This document shows, in pieces, positions 44,463 through 56,300 of a DNA stretch of 64,000 bases; the first letter of the stretch is position 1, and each line of letters begins with the position of its first letter. Under the pieces are notes generated by a model, which had not been told where the DNA came from, ran no database searches, and saw nothing but the letters and a program-made list of their open reading frames with translations. Both the position numbers and the translations under genes were made by a program. The DNA comes from Omphiscola glabra. Lineage: Eukaryota > Mollusca > Gastropoda > Lymnaeidae. The DNA is taken from NCBI GenBank assembly GCA_964017045.1, contig OZ024794.1, forward strand, positions 48,737,013 to 48,801,012, given 5' to 3'.

Positions 44463-45960
44463 TTTACCACTTTGACTTTATTAATTGAATTTATTTTAAC
44501 TTTCTTAATATTGCGTATTTATTTATTGAGATATTCTGATATTACGTACTACGTTACTTACCATCTATGCCATTAGTAAGTGTCTCTAAGAAATGTCATC
44601 ATTTTATATAGTTGTGAATGAAGGTTAGAAAAATTTAGTTAGAATACAAATAAGACGAGATAAAAGATAAGCGAAAATGTTTAGCCTTTTTAAGAGTTTA
44701 TTTTTTTTAACCCCAAAACCGGAACTTAACTAGAGTAAAATAAAATAAGTCCGTTTTCTCTCTTTAAAAAAAAAAAAGGGAATAAACAATATTTTAAAAA
44801 ATAGTTTAAAATCAGCGGAACAAATAATATCAATTTGGAGCTGATTAGCCATTAATTATACTCTTTTTATTTTTTAAAATTTGTAAGCTTTTAAGAAAAT
44901 AGCGACTTTTAACAGAGCTAATATATTGTTTTGCATTTCCTTTTTGTTTAAGTTGGCCAAATATGAGCAATGTGTGCCTACATTAGTCATAGTTAACTTA
45001 ATATTAACATTATTAATACCGACCCTCGCCCCCGCTGAGTAGCCTTGAGTAGCCCTTGCTCAAACAGAGAAATATCCTCTTCAACACCTGGCACAGAAAC
45101 ATTGCGAATCCCCTCTACATGCATAGGAGCCAGAATGATAAATAAATTGATCGTGGGCCCTTAATATATAGAAGAAGAAGAATATACTAACTCTATTAAT
45201 ACTTATTTGTTCATATTCATGGCGTTTTAAATATTATTTGTATTTTTTTTAAAGCAAAACAACAACTTGAATTATTATAGATGAGGGTTAACAAGTTGAA
45301 ATAGGTTTGTTTTTGTTTTTTTAAACTCATTTACACATATAGTAATAGGAGACACATTTTTTTTTTTTTTTTTTTTTTTTTTTGGTCTTTAAATTTAAAT
45401 AAAAGTGTGTTTCATCATGCTGTCAATAGTTATTCAAATCGATAATATTTTTTTAACGCCAGACGGCACTTGAGCTAATAGGCTAATACACAAATAATCT
45501 CCTCAAATAATGTTTCTTATTTTTTAAAGTTATTAATTAATGTTAATTTTATCAAAAGCAATGCTACTTTTAGCTTTATTTTTGTAATACATTTTCATTT
45601 ATAAAGATATAAATATAACCCGAGTAAGCGGGTCGCGTTGTTATTGTAAATAATGTTATGTAAGGAGCGCTCATTTCATTACCTTAAATTTAAATATAAG
45701 GTTTAGTTCAGCGTGAAAAAGTTCAGGGGGGAAAATTAGTAAACGTTAAACTTTATTATAATTATAAGTTAAAAATCATTAAAGTTGGGTGGGATTGCTA
45801 TAAATTATAAAGGAGGGACATCCATGAATAAAGTCACGCCACTTAAAATGAAGGAGGTTGGGGTAGTGGAGTCCCGAATTTGTTAAATACAGGTCTATTA
45901 CTATTACGAGCGTGTCTAAATTGTGTGACAAATTTGTGACGCTGGGGTGGAAGGTGTCCA
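44463..45960. other. Spacer upstream of CPEB
   Basis: AT-rich. It contains a (GAAGAA)n patch at about 45170-45182 that may be the tail of a lost retroposon and a 27-base T run at 45357-45383. No coding region is supported. Confidence 0.4.
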
Positions 45961-46265
45961 AAATAGTGTGTGTGAGGTCATTTATGGATACCTGTAAGTT
46001 AATTTTTCTTTTTGTCAATGGCAAAACTATTTCTATAACAAACGTTTATCATGAACCCAGCGAAGTAGGAAGGGTGGTGCTGAGGGGTGTCACTTTTTAC
46101 CAACTGTATCCAAAATAGTGAAAATAGTGTGTGTGAGGTCATTTATCGATACCTGTAAGTAATTTGCCATCTGCCAATAGCAAAACTACTTTTATAACAA
46201 ATGTTTATCATGAACCCAGAGACGTAGGAAGGGTGGTGTTGAGGGTGTCATTTTTTACCAAGTTG
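45961..46265. repeat. Two-copy tandem duplication, 161-bp period
   Basis: Copy 1 begins at 45961 and copy 2 at 46122. They share AAATAGTGTGTGTGAGGTCA, GCAAAACTA and TTTATCATGAACCCAG blocks with scattered changes. Short open frames in it are not supported as genes. Confidence 0.85.
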
Positions 46266-47354
46266 CCAACTGCAGAGTTTTTTATGTGGAAGGGGTGGCA
46301 AAACTCTTGGCCTGCCGGGGGGGGGGCACAAACCCTATCTACAATCTACATTACTGCATAGGCCATAAGTGGTGTTATTTGTTAAGTATTCATGGGGCAT
46401 GACAAATTTATATGATATTTATGAAATAGTAGGCCTATCATTAGACATGATTATGGACATTATGCGAATATGACAATTGTGACAAAAATACTACTAAAAC
46501 ATTTAATTCTATTAAAAGATAGACCTGCAATTAAAGTTGGTCATATTTGTTTATAATTTATTTGGTTCACCGGGCTATTACTATTACTTACTATTAGCAT
46601 AAATTTATCTTAATTTTTTAGCATTATTTCCAAAAAAAAAAAATCTTAGCAATTATTTAAAAATTAAGCCTAATCAATGTATAGTTTATATATATATATA
46701 TATAAAGGCCTATATATATATAACGAAAGTAGCAAGAGTGCCATTGGTTCAAAACTAGTTCATGCCCGACAAGCTGTATTGTAAATTATTATAGACTAAA
46801 ACTGCAACTACAGTCTAATTTAGTCGTCTAAAGTATGGATGACTAGCTGCACAAGAGGCCCTAAATTATTTATTATGTGCCCATTTATTAATTATTATAC
46901 ATTTCTTAAACGATGAAGTTATTCAATTCATCAATAATTATTTTTTAAATATGTAATTTAATTTCAACTCTTATTATTATGTTTGATCAACAACTGGTTT
47001 CCCACTTTACCCTCGTAACACAATTCAGTGGATCAGAGAGTATCCGAAGTCGGAACCACTGTTTCCCATCGAGCAGGCTCAGTAACAGCAGACGTGGCGA
47101 AGCACTGTGTTGTGGTTCCCTGACTGTGCGATCGGTTCATGTTATTGTGTTTGTTAATGGAATCAGTGTGTTAAGAGGGTATTTGCTAGAAGGATATTTT
47201 TAATATTGAGGAGATCTAGCATAGTAAATTGGCAGAAAAGTACAAGAGAATCAAAAACAAGTGTAGGCAAAATATTTTAACGATCTTTTTTTTAATATTA
47301 AAAGAGATTAAATAGAAAAACATTAATCGGCTCTGACGGGGACGCAGTCAGAAG
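46266..47354. other. Region just upstream of the CPEB start codon
   Basis: It contains a GC-richer patch at about 47000-47165 that could be a 5' UTR exon or promoter of the CPEB gene, and (TA)n at 46690-46722. An in-frame TGA at 47334-47336 lies upstream of the chosen ATG. No splice site or TATA element can be assigned with confidence. Confidence 0.4.
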
Positions 47355-50300
47355 ATGCAAGATGCCGCACTGTTCGAAAAATCCTCAACTAAACAACTGG
47401 CAAACAGCCAATTTAGTAATGTACCCATTGCTAATGGTAAATCAAACGATCACTCAAGTGGTAATCATTCAACAAAAGCGGATATAGAGCTAACACTAAC
47501 ACATGAAAGTGGCAGTTGCAACAGTTTAGGCTTAATAAGCGAGCATCTAAAAAGTAACAACATGAATTCAAGTGTCCATATGGTAGCAAACGACACAACG
47601 CAGACTGGAGCCACATCACATCATTCAGGTCCTATAACGTGGTCGGCTGCTTCAACTTCAGCATCGACAATAACACCAGAAGAAACATATGTTCATGGGA
47701 TCACATCTTTGAATAGTGGTGCTGTAACATTTCAACAATTTTCTTCACTCTCCATGAATTCACCAACTGGAATATACAATTCAAATATTGCTTTTCCACC
47801 AACCCAAGCAGCAATTTTGGCTCAGCATGGAAGAAGAGCCATTACTGGCCATAGTGGTGTGAATAATATCCCAAGACAGCAGACTAATCTTATGGTCAAT
47901 ACATGCAGTAATCCTAAAATATTGCCGAACTGGAATAATTCTCACCAGGCATCATGGTCTACCCAACCTTCACAAGCAACTCTCTACCCCCCTTGGAACG
48001 TACAACAACGGAGATCTGTACCAAATATGAGTGCCCTTGCACCAGCTGTAGCGAAAAAGCAAACCATTCAACAGCAGTTACAACACTCATCCTTTATAGT
48101 GCCATCCAAATTTAGAAGAAGCACATCCTTTCCTGGTCAAATTCAGGCCTCTGTTGGTGTTAAGAATCCATATGATTTTACAACATTTGATGATGTTGTG
48201 ACTTACCAGGTAAAAATGTTATAATTTATTATAATTTATAGTTATAGGTCTACTCATACCGTCATACCCATTGATCTAATTATTGTAACTGGTAATAAAG
48301 GCTAAACTAGACATTTCAATTGTTCAAAATGATTCTTTTTAATATAAACTTTAATGTTAAGTGATGGTACTATTAGACTTGGGGAAGAATATGTGGGGAG
48401 GGGGGCACACATTATTTTAAAATATTTTTTTTTTTAAAAGCCACTATCTTTATTATAAAAAGTGACATCACAGAATCTTGATAAAAATTATGGCCCTACT
48501 CTACTTGATAGCTATGGAAGGAAATATGCCATACAAAGTATAGAAAACCTGAAATTAATGATGTAACAAAACAAATGTGTCCACATGAAGCCTTCTTTAG
48601 CGAACAAACAGTAAAACAATATAAAATTTATAAAATTAGAAATAAACACTTCGGTGCAATGCAGTATCCGAAAGCTCACAAAAAGTAATAAAGTAATTGC
48701 AATAGATTCAAACTTATATTGAATTACAAAAAAAACAACTAACTAATCTTTATTTCCCTACATTTTTTATAGTGCCACGAATATATTTTTTCATATTAAT
48801 TTCTTGGTTTCATTAACTCATATTCATATATTTGTCAGCCTTTTCATTATCAACTCTTTTGAAATTAGACCTTTAAGTTTAAGACTTAATATGTTGCACT
48901 GAAGTAAAGACTTGTCATAAACAAAAATTATTATAAAATATCTTGCCTTAACTAAATTTATTTTACTTTTTGTTTGTATTTTTATATTTAAATAAGTTGG
49001 TTGCAAATATATGCTTTTATATATATTTTTTTTTAAAATTTGTTTTTATTTATTCATTTAGCCCAAGTTTAATATTTATATTATTTTTCTGTTTGCTTCT
49101 TAGACTTAGACATTTTAGTTGAAATGTAGACATTCCATCATTTAAATTGTTAAAATTATACTTTTTCATTCCAAAAGCTGCTTGAATTTTGTTTACACAA
49201 TTCATGAAATTATTTTTAAAGTCTGACAACTGTGCTCTCACAAAATTTTCTAAAACTGTATTTTTAAGTTAATTTTAAAATAATACTCTTGTTTTTGATA
49301 CTGTTTAAGTCAATGAATTAACTATTAATAAGGTTATATCAAATAATAAATAACGATTTGCATGGGTAATGAAAGTGAAAGGATATTACACAATGGTTTA
49401 AAAAAAATTCCTACAATGATGTTTAAAAACACATTATTTTTTTATGCCATTAGAATTCACTAGGCTCATATTTTTCATTATCAGATAACATTTCTTCATT
49501 TTGTATACAGAACATTATAGGAAATACACATCTTATCATAAAGCATAGCAACTGTTAAAAAATTATATCATTTAAAATAAATATATAAACTTAAGCTCTG
49601 TCCACGATACTTCAATTTTTTCATCATAACATTTTCATTTCTTTTTTCAGAAATTCTTTATATTTGAAAATGTAGCTTTCATTTATTGCAGATACTTATT
49701 AAGGTTTTTAATATTTTTTATGTGATCATTTTGAAATTCATTAAAGAAAATCCATTTTATTTATATTTGCATTTATCAGAGCTCCTCAGGTCAATATGAT
49801 TCAATGAAGTTCCCAACTCTGGAAAATCAGCTTCTAGATATAATGAAACATTCATCAATGGAAGGGATTCAAATGCGAGGAGATAATTTGAAAGGTAGGC
49901 GTGTTAGGTTATCTGAAAAATAAATTATATGAACTATCCCATCGGTACCAATTTGTTCAGATGATGGAAGTTCTACTGTATTTATAATTTAGACATTAGC
50001 TGCTTATTAACTTTTTAAAAAACCTATTTCTAATGGGGAAAAAAAGCAAAATTCCTTTAGTATCACTATCAAGTAGGTGTCAGATTTATAGCATCATATC
50101 TCTTCTGCTTATTAGCTTAAAAGAAATTACTCTGATTGAGCACTGAAAAATCTGGCCCATAAGCTTGAAGGTAACCTCAAAGGTCCACAATCATGCACAA
50201 TTTAGAAGGCAGAAAAAGCTCATATTTTTTTCAAAATTAGATTTGCATGATTCTAAAGGTTCATTTTTATTCAGATTCAGAGTTGGACTATGTTTTAATG

Positions 50301-53300
50301 GAGACGGTTGATAGGTAGATGTGAGATCTTAGCATAATTGAGGAAAATAAAGTCAGTCAGGGAAATGAACAAGGTTAAAAAAGTATACATTTTTATAAAT
50401 GACATTTTTTGTTGGGGCTTGAAAATCAAGTGCTATAAGAAGCAAATTATTTGCTAATTTAAATTTTGTTTCAGCAAAAATGCCTTTTGTTATTGAGGAT
50501 TCTTCAATTGATGACAGTTCACTTGATCAGACAGTGCCTAATTTAACAGGGACACCCAGATCTTCTCCCAGCTCTCAAGGTTTAGATCGGATAGAAAGAT
50601 TTTCAAGAAAAGTTTTTGTGGGTGGACTTCCACCAGACATTGATGAAGGTATTACTTCAGAAAATATAATTTTAATGCTTTTGTTAAATACTGATGTTGA
50701 ATAGATTTCAGGGTATGATTTTATAGTATCAAAATTCATATTTCTTAATTTAAAAAAAAATCATTTTAAATAGGATCTGTTAACTCTGTTTATAAAGAAA
50801 TTAAAATGACTTATAATGTTTCAGAGGAAATAACAGCTTTCAGGAGATATTTTAAATAGGATCTGTTAACTCTGTTTATAAAGAAATTAAAATGACTTAT
50901 ATTGTTTCAGAGGAAATAACAACAGCTTTCAGGAGATTTGGTGCCCTCGTTGTTGACTGGCCACACAAAGCAGAATCAAAGTCTTATTTTCCACCAAAAG
51001 GTTTAAACAAAATATTATTTAAACTCATATTTCAAGTGAATTTATTAATCATCAATTTCAACATGTTCAATGTTGCATTACATGCCTGCAATAGTAATAA
51101 TCTTCTGTTCCTAGTATTGAGTTTCTTTAATTTTATTTTGCCTTTAATAAATCATTCTGGGTTGGATTGTTTTCAGGCTATTGCTTCCTGATATTTCAAG
51201 ATGAGTTGTCTGTGCAAAGTTTGATTGAATCATGTTTAATGGATGATGACAAATTGTACTGGTGTGTCTCAAGCCCTACTATGAAAGATAAACCGGTATT
51301 TGATAATATTTTTGCATATTTTATTCCATACATAGCAGCTAGATAAATTTGTAAATTATTTGTAAGTTATTTTTGACACTTTTATTACAAATTGTTATAT
51401 GCAGTATAACGTGAATATTAACTTTTTCTTGTCATGCCATATCTCACATGTAATGGGGAGTAAATAATGTTGGTTCCCATTAACCTATAAATCATATCTT
51501 ATATGCCAATCAGGGGTGTGATCATTTAACATCAATTTGCTGACTGTTATTCAGTGTGGCATAGTCATTTATAAAAGTTGGAGAATCATTTTTCTTTCTT
51601 GATCTCACTTACACTGGAGCAGAGGGCAACCTGGTTTTTTTTACAAATGTTTAATATATATAATATTTAATATCACATAGTTTATCACCATTTATCTTCA
51701 GTTTTCAAGTTATGGAAACATATTGTGATGACTGTTTAAAAAATATTAGTTACATTTACATTAAAAAGGGCCATGTAACTCGCAAAACTAAGCTTTGACC
51801 TATCTGCAGGTCAACAGCAAAAACCCATTGTGACAAACCCTAAATATGGGTGTGACCTAAACGCGAGTAAATACAGTATATATGGTGAAAAGTTCTTTGA
51901 AAAATCTGGTCACATGCCAGTAAATCATTTCAAAATTTGTTAGTTTATGGCTTTGTTCCAAAAACACATTGTGACAAACCCTAAATATGGGTGTGACCTA
52001 AACGCGACTAAATACAGTATATATGGTGAAAAGTTCTTTGAAAAATCTGGTCACATGCCAGTAAATCATTTCAAAATTTGTTTGTTTATGGCTTTGTTCC
52101 GCATACATTTTGAAATGGATTGATGGATCTTAACCAAACTTGGCACATATATCAATCATTATCCGGAAGGAACTCTTGTGGGGTTTTTAAACTTTTTATA
52201 ACATTCTATTTGGGCCTGGTGCCCCGAATTTGTTTTTTTTTCTCATATGAACTATATAAATAAAATTATTCACAAATAATCCTTTATGAATGGGTGAGTC
52301 TCTACCAAACTTATTACACATGCACTTGATTATCTATATTCAAATATCGAAGGGTACAGGACTCATATTATCCACTCCTTTTGGTCCGGGACCCATTTCA
52401 TTTTTCCTTATATAAGCTATTTAATTATCAACTGGCTTAGACAACACTATAGGTTTAATGTGAATTGATGGATATAGGTCTTGTTTTGTAGCTATAAAGT
52501 CCCTTCATTGTCTGTATTGAAATATTTGTGGATTTAAAATGAATAATATCCAATCCATTCAGGGCAGATCTAGACTTCTCCAGAAAGTTAGAAAATTTAA
52601 AAAAGCTCTATCTATGGCTTTTTAAAACCAATTTATCTGACTGATTTTTATAGGGCCTCCTATCTAATGCAAAACTAAATCTGTACAATTATGGGATTGG
52701 CCCCCGCCTAGGCCCCTCTTTCAACTTAAATGTACTATAGTTATAGTAGTGCATTGTATAAATAATTTTTCTTATTCGAAAAATAATTATGTTGAAAATT
52801 CATTTTTTTATACTTTTTGAGGATGATATTAAATTTAATCTAGAATGTTCCAGAAACTTCTACATTGTTCTACGGGTATACATAATTGGACCTAAAAGCT
52901 TATTGAAACGTTAGTTTAGTTCTATTCATTTCTATACTTTCATTGGGATTTTCTCTAAATATTCCCTTCATAATCCTACTGGGGAAGAAAATCCCACTGG
53001 AAACATGAACCCACTGAGGAACAGGATCCTAAAGGGGAACGAGTAAACTGGAACCCATGGCGATCCCATTGGGTAATGGGATCCTATCAGAAAAAGTAAT
53101 CCCACAGAGAATGGTATCAGGCTCACACCAGGAAATGGGATTCCACTGATATTAGGATCCCATTGAAATCCCACCGGGAAACGGAATCCCATCAGGAAAC
53201 GGGAACCTATCAGAATTGGAAACCCACCAGGATCGAGATCTCACCGATATCAGGAACCCACAGGTAAATGGGACCACACCAGGATCAGGATACAACCTGG

Positions 53301-56300
53301 ATCTGGATCCATCGGGAAACAGGATCCGGGCGAGATCAGGAACCCACAAGGGTTGGGATCCACAGGGATCATAATCCCTCTAGGATCGCGATGCCGATGT
53401 GATCGGGAACTTACTGTGATCTGGATACCAACGGGATCAGTAACCCACCAGTGTTAGGATCCTCCTGGGATCAGGATCCCTCCAAAATACTGGTTGCCAT
53501 TGGAAAACGGGATCCCATCGGGGAACAAAAGGTTTACAAAAGCTTTTACAAATGTGTTTTTATAGGAGAGAATTTGTTAAATTTTTTTTCACTTAAGCAG
53601 TGGTTTTTTTTTTTTACATTGTGCTTAATTTCAATGTTAATGAAAAGGCTGTAGAAGTTGTTTTTTTAATGTAATCCCAGGCATATTGGCTAGTTATATA
53701 TATTTTGAATGAATTGAAACTACATTGAGGCATGCTTTCAATTTACCTCTATCAGCTCTTCCTGTAACTGTTAAACTGTAATCCAACTCAAGAAAACAAG
53801 GGGCTTGATTTGTATTATTTTCTAAATTTAAAGATAACCAATTTATTTTTGGTTTATACAATATATATTCTTAAAAAATCGCTTTCATAATTTTACCATT
53901 TGACCTTGATCTAATTTGACTTGATGCCTTAATTTAAATTTTGAACCCAAAAATACAACAATTGTGTTTATTTAAAAAAAAATTTAATAACTAAACCTGA
54001 AAACAATGACAAGGATCATCAAAATCTTTCACTGCTTCAGAGCTTCAATAGTCTGCAGTTTTCATTGGAATGACAGTATTATGCTTTTTTTTTTGGTCTT
54101 GTTTTAAATAATTTGTATTATTGAAATATTTGATTTTGTATATTATCTAATCATAATTAAAGCTTAACATGTATTGCTTTATTTACACAAATTAATTGAG
54201 TCTTGTTAATCTACTTATAAGCGTATGCCAGTCCAAATCTCTTATAATTAGTTTAATATTGTTATAAAACATTTTCACAGCTTTAAAATGGTTTTCATTG
54301 GGTGTTTCATGTAACAGTAGTGTACTGCCAGTTAACCCTTTACAGTCCGATGCGCCCGAAATGCGCCGATTTTTTCCATAAGCCTACAGTCCGTTGCGGC
54401 CAAACCCACCCGCTTCGCCCCGCTGCGAGGTTGTTTACTTTTGTTCTTAGCACATCGGAAATCCATTGCGTATTACTATTTATAGTTCTACCGGAATAAA
54501 GCCTCGTTGTCGGCATTTATTTTGATACTAGTTTGACCGCGGTGTCTGCGATTTTTTCGCTTTAAAAAATGGCTCTCGAAGCCTTGGATACAATTTTGAA
54601 AGAACTTAGGACTAATGAAGCTTCACTATTTCATAAATCTAGGGTCCCTGAAACTGTTTTTTGGTGCAACTTTGGCTTTAATCATTTCTTTGTATTTAGG
54701 TATTTTTTATTTTATTTTCTTGCTTATAGTTTATTTTCTGTAAATTAATTAAAGAACCTTCATTTAGAATGGAGTTATGACCCTTTGCTTGGTCGCTGGG
54801 ATTAGACAAGGCTGAATAGGCTTGGACTGTAAAGGGTTAAGCTAGGTGTACCAAAAAACATCTGAGACTTTGTGATGATGCTAATAATTTCACACAATTT
54901 TTTTAAATAAAGAACACGAGAATAATATTCTAGAACTTAAACTTATTTTATAGGGGATTTAATGGCTTAAAGCTTACAACAAAAGATATTGTTTCCAGGG
55001 GCAAGGAGCTTGCTCATATTAAACGATGCTGCTGAGTGCCGTCCATGGCTTCACATGTAAATTGTTATGGAATGGTTGGGCGAATACATATTTGTTTTTT
55101 GTGTGTTTTTTCTTAATAATGCAGACCTGTTTACTCTTACGATTTTGGCGTACAATGTACGATTTTGATGTGTATACATTATATATACTGAGTGTTTTTT
55201 TACTATTAAGATAATGTATTGAACGATTTTGTGATGAAATTGTACGATTTTAAGATTTTAGGGTAAACAGGTCTGATAATGTAAATTAATTTTTAAGTTC
55301 ATGATTATGTTTGTTAAATTTGTATGTACTGCGTAGTGAGCCCAGCTCTAGGCTGGGGTACCAAGCTATAGAAAACTACCAATAATAATAATATTCTTTG
55401 ATGTATATTGGCTTGTATTGTCCATTGGCTTGTATGTAGATTTTGTATTTTTGCGTTTTGTATTTTATAGCACTTCAAGCATTAATTAGGGATGAAGCGT
55501 GTTTTTTAAATGAACTTTATTATTATTATTATATGAGTAATTTTTATTATATGAGTAATTAATGAGAAACTTGAGGTTTTTTAACCCCTGGGTTTTGACA
55601 TTGATTTTTGCTGACTCAACATTAAAAAACTTAAAAAGAAGAAATTGCCGGTATCCAATTCGCTTTTTAACTTCTCTATAGATTAACTAATAAAGAAATA
55701 TATGGCATTGAAATATGACGTCGACGTGACGTCCTTGGTATTTCAGAAAAGTTCTTTGCCTTTTTGTTATGACGACTATGTGACATCCTTGGTAATTGAA
55801 ACGGGTGATTGTGACGTCACGTTGACGTCATCGGTAGCGAAAAGGTTAAGAACCCGGTGAGTTAATCGCTTGAAGGAAATTTTCTCATTTCCTTTGCATA
55901 CTATTACTAAATGGCTAGAACATGGACAAAATGGCAGTACAACTGTAAGCCTACAAGCAACTAACTGGTGAAAGCAAGCATTGTTTTTGTTAGACAGAGG
56001 CTCTGGCATTGTTGCAAACTTGTACCTTAGTCCCCTCTCACACTGTTCGCAAATTGTAGGTCTGTGTGCTGCGGTTGAGAAACACTCTTCTTTAATAACT
56101 ATATTACTGAATGCATATTAGAATATTCTTTTGATTTTACTGATTTCGTTCAGGTATAATGCCACAATGTGATGATTTCACAACATCTGTCATATATACA
56201 CTAAAAGTTCTTTGATCACTTTTAAATGCAACTTTACAACTATACTTTTTAAAGACACAATGATATAGATACCAATGTATTTGTACCTCTTAATACTATT

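Noticed and set aside
45010..45182. Possible retroposon end with GAAGAA tail
   Set aside because: No recognisable coding or tRNA-like part upstream of the tail.
52968..53349. Proline/glycine/phenylalanine-rich minus-strand frames
   Set aside because: They are translations of the 17-bp minisatellite, whose period is not a multiple of three.
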